DNA of 14,613 nt. It comes from an uncultured Alphaproteobacteria bacterium (GTDB taxonomy: Bacteria; Pseudomonadota; Alphaproteobacteria; Caulobacterales; Caulobacteraceae). Of the stretch, positions 6,991 through 13,188 are shown piece after piece; positions within the stretch are counted from its first letter, which is position 1; each line of letters starts with the position of its first letter. The stretch covers positions 1-14,613 of the forward strand of contig CAIZKE010000277.1 of the NCBI GenBank assembly GCA_903933475.1, read 5' to 3'. A model generated the notes under the pieces. That model saw only the letters and a program-made list of their open reading frames with translations, did no database searches and was not told the DNA's origin. The translations under genes and the position numbers were made by a program.

Positions 6991-7010
6991 ACCCGGTCCA
7001 ATCTCCGGGT
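6991..7010. repeat. Inverted repeat upstream of the SDR gene
   Basis: ACCCGG (6991-6996) and CCGGGT (7005-7010) are perfect inverted arms around an 8-base spacer. The element lies 37 bp after the 130-aa gene and 24 bp before the SDR start. It could be an operator or a weak terminator without a T-run. Confidence 0.3.
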
Positions 7011-7033
7011 CACAGCTATCTCCGGAGTCCCCC

Positions 7034-7801
7034 ATGTCGCTCAGCCGCTCACTCAAGGGGTCCATCGCCCTCGTCACCGGGGCGGGTTCCGGCATGGGCC
7101 GTGCCACCGCTGAGATCTTTGGCGCCGAGGGTGCCCATGTCGCCGTTACCGACTTCAATGCCGGGACAGCGGAAGCAACGGCGGAGGCCATCCGGCAGGC
7201 CGGTGGATCCGCCCAGGCCTGGGCCCTGGATGTGTCCGACGCCGATCAGGTCCGCACCGTCGTGGCCGCCGTCGCCGACCAGTTCGGCGGGCTGGACATC
7301 CTGGTCAACAATGCGGGCATCTCGGCCTTCAGCCCTATCGACTCCCCGGATTACGATGCCGTCTGGGCGAAGTCCCTGGCGGTCATGCTCACTGCCCACC
7401 AGGTGACCATCCGCGCCGCCCTGCCCTGGCTCCGTCGGTCAAAGGCTCCGCGGATCGTCAACATCGCCTCGACGGAGGCCCTGGGTGCCACCAGCCGTGA
7501 CAGCCCCTACGCCGCCGCCAAGGCAGGCGTCACCGGGCTGACCCGGGCCCTGGCGGTCGAACTGGGCAAGGAGGGGATCACGGTGAACTGCGTCTGTCCC
7601 GGCCCCATCCTCACCGGGATGACCGACCGGATACCCGACGCGGACCGGGCCACCTACGCCAGGCGCCGGACCGCCCTCGGCCGCTACGGCGACCCGGCCG
7701 AGGTCGGCCACATGACCGTAAGCCTCTGCCTCCCCGCCGCCAGTTTCATTACCGGCGTCACCATCCCTGTGGATGGCGGCCTGATGGCGCGTAACGCCTG
7801 A
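7034..7801 (+). CDS. Short-chain dehydrogenase/reductase (SDR) family oxidoreductase
   Basis: A 255-aa classical SDR. The cofactor motif TGAGSGMG is at residues 15-22. D40 after the second strand suggests NAD(H) rather than NADP(H). NNAG is at 92-95, and the catalytic S146, Y159 and K163 (YAAAK) are in normal spacing. CPGPILTGM and GVTIPVDGGL complete the fold. One key residue is changed: M118 occupies the place of the catalytic-tetrad Asn (28 residues before the Ser, as in E. coli FabG), in LAVML where LAVNL is usual. The start is ATG 7034 with GGAG at 7023-7026. The enzyme should act on a hydroxyl or keto group; the substrate is unknown. It converges on the OmpA/HhH operon and shares a terminator region with it. 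Confidence 0.93.
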   Translation: MSLSRSLKGSIALVTGAGSGMGRATAEIFGAEGAHVAVTDFNAGTAEATAEAIRQAGGSAQAWALDVSDADQVRTVVAAVADQFGGLDILVNNAGISAFSPIDSPDYDAVWAKSLAVMLTAHQVTIRAALPWLRRSKAPRIVNIASTEALGATSRDSPYAAAKAGVTGLTRALAVELGKEGITVNCVCPGPILTGMTDRIPDADRATYARRRTALGRYGDPAEVGHMTVSLCLPAASFITGVTIPVDGGLMARNA

Positions 7802-7810
7802 ACCCCAGAA

Positions 7811-7842
7811 ACAGAAAAGCCCCGGGTTCTGGAACCCGGGGC
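7811..7842 (-). terminator. Rho-independent terminator of the OmpA/HhH operon, shared convergent site
   Basis: GCCCCGGGTT (7819-7828) and AACCCGGGGC (7833-7842) form a perfect 10-bp stem with a CTGG loop. Read on the minus strand it is followed by TTTTCTGTTT, a U-rich tail, so it ends the minus-strand operon. In the plus direction there is no T-run, but the hairpin may still help end the SDR transcript, whose stop is 17 bp before the stem. Confidence 0.85.
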
Positions 7843-7893
7843 CCTCCGTCGATGGAGATCGCCAGCCACCCGAAGGCGGCTGGCGTCCTCACC

Positions 7894-8397
7894 TTATTTC
7901 ACGCTGACTTCGACGCGCCGGGCTTCCTTGAGGTCGCCGCCGCCATCGGTCGAGATCGGCTTGACCAGGTCGATACGGTCCGCAGCGACGCCAGCAGCCA
8001 CGAGGACGGCCTGGACGGTCTGGGCCCGGGACTTGGCCAGGTCCTGGTTACGTTGCACCGTTCCGGTCGGGTCATGGTAGCCGGTCACGACGGCGCGGGC
8101 CGTCGGGTTGGCCGCCAGCCAGGCGACGATCGGATCCAGGAGCGGGGTGCCCTCGGCGATCGTCTTGGAGACATCGACGTCGAAATACAGACGCGCGATG
8201 GGCGGGGTCGAAGCTTCGACGACAGGAGCCGCAGCGACCGCAGCCACTGCAGGGGCCGCAACCGGAGCGGCAGCCGCACAGCACCCAGCCGGGGTGGCGA
8301 GCTTCGTAAGCCAGAGAATGGCCAGAAGCAGGGCCAGAAGGGCCGCACCGATCTTGTGCAGACGGTTCCAGGCGGAGAGGGAGTTGTTGTCAGACAT
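7894..8397 (-). CDS. Membrane-anchored OmpA C-terminal (peptidoglycan-binding) domain protein
   Basis: A 167-aa protein. Residues about 17-34 form one hydrophobic helix (GAALLALLLAILWLTKLA) after a short polar N-terminus containing a few basic residues, giving an inner-membrane anchor with the rest in the periplasm. Residues about 36-62 are an Ala/Pro linker containing a CC pair (39-40). Residues about 68-167 are an OmpA-like domain: YFDVDVSKT, GYHDPTGTVQRNQDLAKSRA, and ARRVEVSVK. D109 and R124 fall where OmpA-family proteins hold the diaminopimelate of peptidoglycan. The start is ATG 8397 with AAGGAGA eight bases upstream. It is the second gene of a minus-strand operon, 18 bp after the HhH gene, and ends before a strong terminator. 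It likely tethers the inner membrane to the cell wall. Confidence 0.9.
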   Translation of the reverse strand: MSDNNSLSAWNRLHKIGAALLALLLAILWLTKLATPAGCCAAAAPVAAPAVAAVAAAPVVEASTPPIARLYFDVDVSKTIAEGTPLLDPIVAWLAANPTARAVVTGYHDPTGTVQRNQDLAKSRAQTVQAVLVAAGVAADRIDLVKPISTDGGGDLKEARRVEVSVK

Positions 8398-8415
8398 GGG
8401 TCAATTCTCCTTCAA

Positions 8416-8838
8416 TCAGCGCCGAACGCCGGCGTCGAGGCGTTCCTGCAGATTGCGCAGGTCCTGCCAGCGGTTTTGCGCCGCGAGGCCAGCCTGTTCG
8501 GGCCAGGTCTCAGGGTTGGCGATGTCATAGGCAGGCCCGCCCTTATTGAGGATGGCCTTCAGGGCCGCCTGGCTGGCCGCGGCCAGCAGGGCGAAGGTGC
8601 CCACGCCATTGGAGCGCAGGAGGTGGGCGATCTTCGGACCCACGCCCTCGATGATTTCGAGGTTGTCAGCACCGCTGACCACGAAACCCGCGGCCTTGGC
8701 CGCAGCATGGTCGATACCCGGGGCGGAAGCGACCGCGCCGCCGGAGAGCCGGCCACGGCCAAGCAGCCAGCTGGCCAGCCAGCCGAGGAGGCCGCCGAGC
8801 AGCAGCCACCAGAGGTTGCAGAGGATGAGATTAATCAT
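8416..8838 (-). CDS. Membrane-anchored helix-hairpin-helix domain protein
   Basis: A 140-aa protein. Residues about 9-27 (LWWLLLGGLLGWLASWLLG) are a single membrane helix. Residues about 58-100 form a helix-hairpin-helix unit with the signature LEIIEGVGPKIAHLL, as in the H3TH domain of proteins labelled predicted 5' DNA nuclease or flap endonuclease-like (COG3743 type). The tail WPEQAGLAAQNRWQDLRNLQ is also typical of that group. I see no acidic nuclease active site, so nuclease activity is doubtful; DNA or protein binding is safer. The arginines after the helix suggest the HhH part is cytoplasmic. The start is ATG 8838, with GGAAGG upstream. It is the first gene of an operon with the OmpA-domain gene. 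Confidence 0.87.
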   Translation of the reverse strand: MINLILCNLWWLLLGGLLGWLASWLLGRGRLSGGAVASAPGIDHAAAKAAGFVVSGADNLEIIEGVGPKIAHLLRSNGVGTFALLAAASQAALKAILNKGGPAYDIANPETWPEQAGLAAQNRWQDLRNLQERLDAGVRR

Positions 8839-8872
8839 GAAGCCTTCCCAGTTTCAGAGGTCAGAGAGTTTA

Positions 8873-8900
8873 CTAAGCAATAACTATGATCTCGGGGCAA
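8873..8900 (-). promoter_or_regulatory. Candidate promoter of the HhH/OmpA operon
   Basis: On the minus strand, TTGCCC (8900-8895), 16 bases, then GCTTAG (8878-8873) resembles the alphaproteobacterial -35/-10 pair. It lies in the only AT-rich patch upstream of the operon. Transcription would start about 25-30 bases before ATG 8838. This is a pattern match only. The rest of the 202-bp gap 8839-9040 holds a weak hairpin (8945-8959) and nothing else I can assign. Confidence 0.3.
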
Positions 8901-9040
8901 CCCACTCTGTCAGATCGCCCCTCCGTCGCCCCCCCTGTGCGGGCGGGGTTTTCGACCCCTCGCCCCCATACAGCCGGACCGACCTCTCCAAAATATCAGC
9001 TTTAACAGGTGATAAGCATAAAACTTCTAGGACACTCCCG

Positions 9041-10243
9041 TCAGGCGGCCTCTGTGACCCGTCGGTCCACCCGCGCGTTCGGGAAGATGCGAAGGAAGTT
9101 CTCCGCATAGAACTTGTCGCGCACGATCGCCGGCCGCTCGCCGAGGGAGGCCTCGAAGCGGCCGATCGGGTTCCGGCCACCCTCGATGTGGGGATAGTCG
9201 CTCGAGAACAGGTAGAGGTCCTCGTTCGACTGGTCGATGAAGTTGCCGACCTCCTCGAAGACGAAGGGGGTGAAGGCCAGCTGCTGGGTGATCTGCTCGG
9301 AAGGCGTCCGGTTCAGGCCCTGCAGGTTGGCGTCGTTCCGGCTCCAGTGCTTCACCACCCAGTCCAGGCGGCGCAGAAGCTCGGGAACCCAGCCGGCGCC
9401 CAGCTCCACGGCCGCGCCCTTCAGGCCCGGGTTGCGGTGCAGGACACCGTCCAGGATCATCATGGTCAGGAACTGCTCGGGCCCCTCGTGCAGGACGGCC
9501 ACGTCCTTGGTGCGCAGGTTCTCGCCCCCGCCCAGCCAGTCCTTGGTCGGCGCCCGCCCGTTGTTCATCCAGGCCTTGGCCAGCTGCAGGGGGGCGCCGC
9601 CCACGTGCAGGACGAAGGGGACGCCGGCCTCGGCCAGCTTCGCCCAGAAGGGGTCGAAGTCGATGTGCCCCGGAGAGCGGTCGAGGGGCGCCCGGTGCGG
9701 CACCCAAACCGCCTTCAGGTTGCTGGCCAGCACGAAGTCCAGCTCCTTCAGGGCCAGCTCCGGGTCGTCCAGCGGAATGGCGGCAACGCCCATCAGCCGG
9801 TCATCGGCGGCGCAGAAGTCGATCATGTGCCGGTTGTGCGCCCGGGTCGCGCCATAGCGCAGCCGGCTCTCCAGCTTGGTCGACGGCGAGAAGGGCATGC
9901 GCAGGCTGTGGGTCGCGAAGACCAGCTGCTTGCGGAAGCCCAGCAGGTCCATGGCGGTGCGCCGGTCGCCGGGATTGAAGGCCCCCAGGGCCTGGATCTC
10001 CTTGGACTTCTCGATCAGGGCGTCACCCAGGGCCACCTGGGCCGCCACGTGCTCGGGGCTGTGCGTTCCGCCCTGGTCCATGATCACCGCCACCTCCTCG
10101 TCGGTGACGATGGAGGCCGAGTAGGACACCTCGGGGATCTCGTCCCTCAGGCTGGGGTCGGCATAGCGCTTCAGGAAGTCCGGCAGCTCCATGATATGGC
10201 TGTCGGCGTCATAGATGTCGCGGTCCGCAGGCGCGTAGGCCAT
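9041..10243 (-). CDS. Amidohydrolase family protein (amidohydrolase_2 type)
   Basis: A 400-aa TIM-barrel hydrolase/decarboxylase of the amidohydrolase_2 group. The first strand carries the metal motif DADSHIME (D12, D14, H16, E19). Later strands show VLHVGG and VELGAG, and near the C-terminus FSSDYPHIEGG supplies the catalytic Asp and following His. Members of this group act as hydrolases or as non-oxidative decarboxylases of aromatic or acyl acids; the sequence does not say which. The start is ATG 10243, with a strong AGGAGGAG just upstream. It is the last gene of the thiolase/acyl-CoA dehydrogenase operon, 74 bp after the dehydrogenase stop. Such amidohydrolases often lie beside acyl-CoA dehydrogenases in alphaproteobacteria and mycobacteria, which suggests a role in degrading a ring or branched acid. 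Confidence 0.9.
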   Translation of the reverse strand: MAYAPADRDIYDADSHIMELPDFLKRYADPSLRDEIPEVSYSASIVTDEEVAVIMDQGGTHSPEHVAAQVALGDALIEKSKEIQALGAFNPGDRRTAMDLLGFRKQLVFATHSLRMPFSPSTKLESRLRYGATRAHNRHMIDFCAADDRLMGVAAIPLDDPELALKELDFVLASNLKAVWVPHRAPLDRSPGHIDFDPFWAKLAEAGVPFVLHVGGAPLQLAKAWMNNGRAPTKDWLGGGENLRTKDVAVLHEGPEQFLTMMILDGVLHRNPGLKGAAVELGAGWVPELLRRLDWVVKHWSRNDANLQGLNRTPSEQITQQLAFTPFVFEEVGNFIDQSNEDLYLFSSDYPHIEGGRNPIGRFEASLGERPAIVRDKFYAENFLRIFPNARVDRRVTEAA

Positions 10244-10317
10244 GGTCGTCTCCTCCTGGAATGTCGTTTCTTGCCGAAGACTATGCGGCGGCGACGGCGC
10301 GGCGGCAAGGCGGGGGC

Positions 10318-11547
10318 TCACAACCCCAGCACCGCCTTGGCCATGATGTTGCGCTGGATCTCGTTGGTGCCGGCATAGATCGAGCCGGCCCGGTCGTTGA
10401 AGTACTTGGGCGCGGCGATCCAGGCGTGGGGCGGGCCGGCCAGGAAGTTGTCGGCGGGGGGCGCAAAGCCCGGGGTCGGGCCACCGAGGGCGCCGCCGTG
10501 CGGCTGCCAGGGGGCGGCGTAGACGCCGGCGGCCTCGACGGACAGCTCGGTCAGGCACTGGCTGAGCTCGGTGGAGACCGTCTTCATCAGCGAGCTTTCC
10601 GCCCCCGGCGCCTCGCCGTTGGACAGGCGCGACATGACCCGCAGCTCGATGGCCTCCAGGGCGGCGATGTCGATCCCGGCCTGGGCCAGGCGGGCGGCGT
10701 AGCCGGCCTCGTCGATGAGGCGAAGGCCGTCCTCGTTCGGAGCGCGGGCGATGTCCGCCAGGCGCTCCAGGCGCACGCCCAGGCCCGGCGCGGCGGCCGA
10801 GCCGCCCCGCTCGAACTGCATGAGGTACTTGGCGACGGTCCAGCCCTCGCCCACCCGGCCGACCACATTGGCCTTGGGCACCCGCACGTCGGTGAAGAAG
10901 ACGTCGTTCTGGATGTGCTCGCCCGACAGCATGAGGATGGGCTTCACCTCGACGCCGGGCGTGGTCATGTCGATGAGCAGGAAGGTGATGCCCTGCTGGG
11001 GAATGGCCTCGCGGCTCGTGCGGACCAGGCAGAAGATCCAGTTCGCCTCATGGGCGTGGGTGGTCCACAGCTTGTGGCCGTTGCAGACGAAGTCGTCCCC
11101 GTCCTCCACCGCGCTCATCTGCAGGGAGGCGAGGTCCGAGCCGGAGCCGGGCTCCGAATAGCCCTGGCACCAGAAGTGCTCGCCCGAGAGCATGGGCGGC
11201 AGGAAGCGGTCCTGCTGGGCCTTCGTCCCGTGGCCGATCAGCACGGGGCCGCACATGCCGATGCCCATGGGCGAGACGGGCGGGGCGCCGGCCAGGGCCG
11301 CCTCCCGCGCCCAGATGTAGCGCTGCACCACCGACCAGCCGGCGCCGCCGAACGCCCGAGGCCAGGCGGGGGCGACCCAGCCGCGGGCATGCAGCTTCCT
11401 CTGCCAGGCCATGCCGGTGGCGTGGTCGGCGTAGACGCTGGTCATGGCCCGCCCCTTGGCGCGCAGGGCCGGCGTCAGCTCCGTGTCGAGAAAGGCGAGG
11501 ACCTCGTCCCGGAAGGCGCGGTCTGCGTCACTCCAGGCGAGGTCCAA
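10318..11547 (-). CDS. Acyl-CoA dehydrogenase family flavoprotein
   Basis: A 409-aa enzyme of normal length that oxidises an acyl-CoA to the 2-enoyl-CoA using FAD. It has an N-terminal helical domain (AWSDADRAFRDEVLAFLD), the FAD-contacting GYSEPGSGSDLA (129-140), a central beta domain, and the C-terminal IYAGTNEIQRNIMAKAVLG. The Glu used by medium-chain enzymes (YEG) is Ala here (A392). E246, in QFERGG, sits where the isovaleryl/long-chain enzymes hold their base and may replace it. No ATG fits the family N-terminus. I chose TTG 11547, six bases after the last base of the thiolase TAA stop, which implies translational coupling and gives the expected start before DLAWSD. The next ATG would cut off about 34 residues. 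The substrate is unknown. Confidence 0.92.
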   Translation of the reverse strand: MDLAWSDADRAFRDEVLAFLDTELTPALRAKGRAMTSVYADHATGMAWQRKLHARGWVAPAWPRAFGGAGWSVVQRYIWAREAALAGAPPVSPMGIGMCGPVLIGHGTKAQQDRFLPPMLSGEHFWCQGYSEPGSGSDLASLQMSAVEDGDDFVCNGHKLWTTHAHEANWIFCLVRTSREAIPQQGITFLLIDMTTPGVEVKPILMLSGEHIQNDVFFTDVRVPKANVVGRVGEGWTVAKYLMQFERGGSAAAPGLGVRLERLADIARAPNEDGLRLIDEAGYAARLAQAGIDIAALEAIELRVMSRLSNGEAPGAESSLMKTVSTELSQCLTELSVEAAGVYAAPWQPHGGALGGPTPGFAPPADNFLAGPPHAWIAAPKYFNDRAGSIYAGTNEIQRNIMAKAVLGL

Positions 11548-11552
11548 GGGTC

Positions 11553-12806
11553 TTACATCCGCTCGATGATGATGGCCGGAGCCATGCCACCCGCGGCGCA
11601 CATGGTGACCAGGCCGCGCTTGAGGTCGCGCCGCTCCAGCTCGTCAAGCACGGTGCCGATCAGCATCGAGCCGGTGGCACCGATCGGGTGGCCAAGCGCC
11701 ATGGCGCCGCCGTTCACATTGACCTTGTCGCGGTCGAGCTTGAGGTCGCGGATGAACTTCTCGGCGACGACGGCGAAGGCCTCGTTGATTTCCCACAGGT
11801 CGATGTCGTCCACCGTCAGGCCGGCCTTCTTCAGCACCTTGAGGGCAGCGGGAACCGGGGCGTTCAGCATCAGGGTCGGGCTGTCGCCCATATTGGCCAT
11901 GGCGATGACGCGGGCGCGGGGCTTCAGGCCGTTCCGGCGGGCATAGTCCGGGGAGGCGAGCAGGACGGCGGCGGCGCCGTCGACCACGCCCGACGAATTC
12001 CCGGCATGGTGGACGTGGGTGATCTTCAGGTCCGGATAGACCCGCTGGATCAGGCCGGCCAGGGTGGTGCCGTCCTTGTCCATGGGCACGTTGGCCATGG
12101 CCTCGAAGGAGGCCTTCAGCGAGGCCAGGCCCTCACGGGTGGTCTCGGGACGGGGGAACTCCTCGTGGTCGAGGGCCACCGAGCCGTCCTCGTTCAGGAC
12201 CGGCACCAGCGAGCGGCTGAAGCGGCCTTCCTTGATCGCCTGGGCGGCGCGCTGCTGGCTGACATAGGCCAGTTCATCCAGGGCTTCGCGGGGAATGTTC
12301 TCCAGCGTCGCAATGGCGTCGGCGCAGATGCCCTGGTGCGACTGCGGGTGCAGCTTGCGCAGGTGGGCGTTGCCGGCGTCCATAAGGGCCGGACCGTCGA
12401 AGAAGGCGGCGGCCTGCGGGGCGCTGGAGGCGGTGTAGGACATCATCTCCGTCCCGCCGGCGATGATCAGGTCTTCCATGCCCGCCATGATCTGGGCGGC
12501 GGCCAGGTTCACCGTGGTGATGCCCGAGCCGCAGAAGCGGTCCAGGGTCATGCCGCTGGCGCGGACGTCGAAGCCGGCGTCGAGGGCGGCCATGCGGCCC
12601 AGGTCGTTGCCCTGCTTGCCGCGCTGGGACGAGGTGCCCCAGATCACGTCGTCGACTTCGGCGGTCTTGAGGTCATTGCGCTGGGCGATGCCCTTCAGGA
12701 CGGTGGCGGCCAGGTGCTGCGGGTGGAAGTCCGCCAGGGCGCCCTTGCCCACCTTGCCAATACCCCGCGGCGTGCGCGCCGCGTCGATGATCCAGGCTTC
12801 ACCCAT
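11553..12806 (-). CDS. Thiolase family acetyl-CoA acyltransferase
   Basis: A 417-aa thiolase. It either cleaves 3-ketoacyl-CoA with CoA to release acetyl-CoA or, in reverse, condenses two acyl-CoAs. The nucleophile is C92 in DRFCGSG. The other catalytic motifs are complete: NEAFA (N341), GGAMALGHPIGATGS (H373) and CAAGG (C403). The start is ATG 12806 with GGGAG upstream. It is the first gene of a minus-strand operon with the acyl-CoA dehydrogenase and the amidohydrolase, suggesting a beta-oxidation-like pathway. A GACC-N3-GGTC palindrome lies about 60 bp upstream of the start. A degradative role is more likely than PHB or isoprenoid synthesis given the neighbours, but this is inferred from context. 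Confidence 0.95.
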   Translation of the reverse strand: MGEAWIIDAARTPRGIGKVGKGALADFHPQHLAATVLKGIAQRNDLKTAEVDDVIWGTSSQRGKQGNDLGRMAALDAGFDVRASGMTLDRFCGSGITTVNLAAAQIMAGMEDLIIAGGTEMMSYTASSAPQAAAFFDGPALMDAGNAHLRKLHPQSHQGICADAIATLENIPREALDELAYVSQQRAAQAIKEGRFSRSLVPVLNEDGSVALDHEEFPRPETTREGLASLKASFEAMANVPMDKDGTTLAGLIQRVYPDLKITHVHHAGNSSGVVDGAAAVLLASPDYARRNGLKPRARVIAMANMGDSPTLMLNAPVPAALKVLKKAGLTVDDIDLWEINEAFAVVAEKFIRDLKLDRDKVNVNGGAMALGHPIGATGSMLIGTVLDELERRDLKRGLVTMCAAGGMAPAIIIERM

Positions 12807-12865
12807 CTTGCGTCTCCCGTTCCTTGCCGCCGTCCTGCGGCGATGAGGAACTATCTTGACCGGCA

Positions 12866-12880
12866 GACCCCGGGTCAGGG
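12866..12880. promoter_or_regulatory. Palindromic operator candidate upstream of thiolase operon
   Basis: GACCC-C-GGGTC (12866-12876) followed by AGGG. The pattern GACC-N3-GGTCAGG recurs at 14512-14525 before the enoyl-CoA hydratase gene. It lies about 60 bp upstream of the thiolase ATG. It could be the site of a TetR- or GntR-type regulator of acyl-CoA genes. No regulator gene is in the window. Confidence 0.35.
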
Positions 12881-12932
12881 AAGCCCCTTTCGTTGGATTT
12901 GCGTAGGGGGCCGGGCGCGCTAGAAGGGGGCC

Positions 12933-13184
12933 ATGACCGACACCCCCGCCGCCGACACGCCCCCCGACCGCCTCTGCGTCGACCCCGACAGCCCCTGGCA
13001 CGACGCCGCTGCACTCGCCCGCGGGGTCGGGGTGCGCTTCAAGGGGGCCGAGAAGACCAATGTCGAGGAGTACTGCATCTCCGAGGGCTGGGTCCGCCTG
13101 GCCGTGGGCAAGACGGTGGACCGGCGCGGCAAGTCGATGACCATGCTGCTCAAGGGTCCCGTCGAATCCTGGTTCGAGAGCTGA
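12933..13184 (+). CDS. DUF3297 family protein
   Basis: An 83-aa protein matching the DUF3297 pattern I remember: PPDRLCVDPDSPWHDAAALARGVGVRF near the start, then TNVEEYCISEGWVRLAVGK, RGKSMTMLLKGPVESWF and a short tail. It is small, soluble and of unknown function; the family is common in alphaproteobacteria and some gammaproteobacteria. The start is ATG 12933 with an AGAAGGGGG purine tract directly before it. GCTAGAAG (12919-12926) resembles a -10 box, which would put the transcript start at or near the ATG and make the mRNA leaderless; the purine tract is the alternative signal. The next gene begins 4 nt after its stop, so the two are probably co-transcribed. Confidence 0.85.
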   Translation: MTDTPAADTPPDRLCVDPDSPWHDAAALARGVGVRFKGAEKTNVEEYCISEGWVRLAVGKTVDRRGKSMTMLLKGPVESWFES

Positions 13185-13188
13185 GGCC

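Noticed and set aside
8925..8959. G/C-rich tract followed by TTTT, looking like a plus-strand terminator
   Set aside because: No plus-strand gene ends there and the stem is interrupted; the 5-bp GGGGT/ACCCC hairpin at 8945-8959 is not convincing as a minus-strand terminator either.
8546..10378. 610-codon open frame on the plus strand opposite the amidohydrolase
   Set aside because: Shadow of the amidohydrolase and HhH genes; repetitive Val/Gly/Gln-rich translation with no known motif.
10261..12923. Two long plus-strand open frames opposite the acyl-CoA dehydrogenase and thiolase
   Set aside because: Antisense shadows with Gly/Val/His-rich translations; the minus-strand genes carry complete catalytic motifs.
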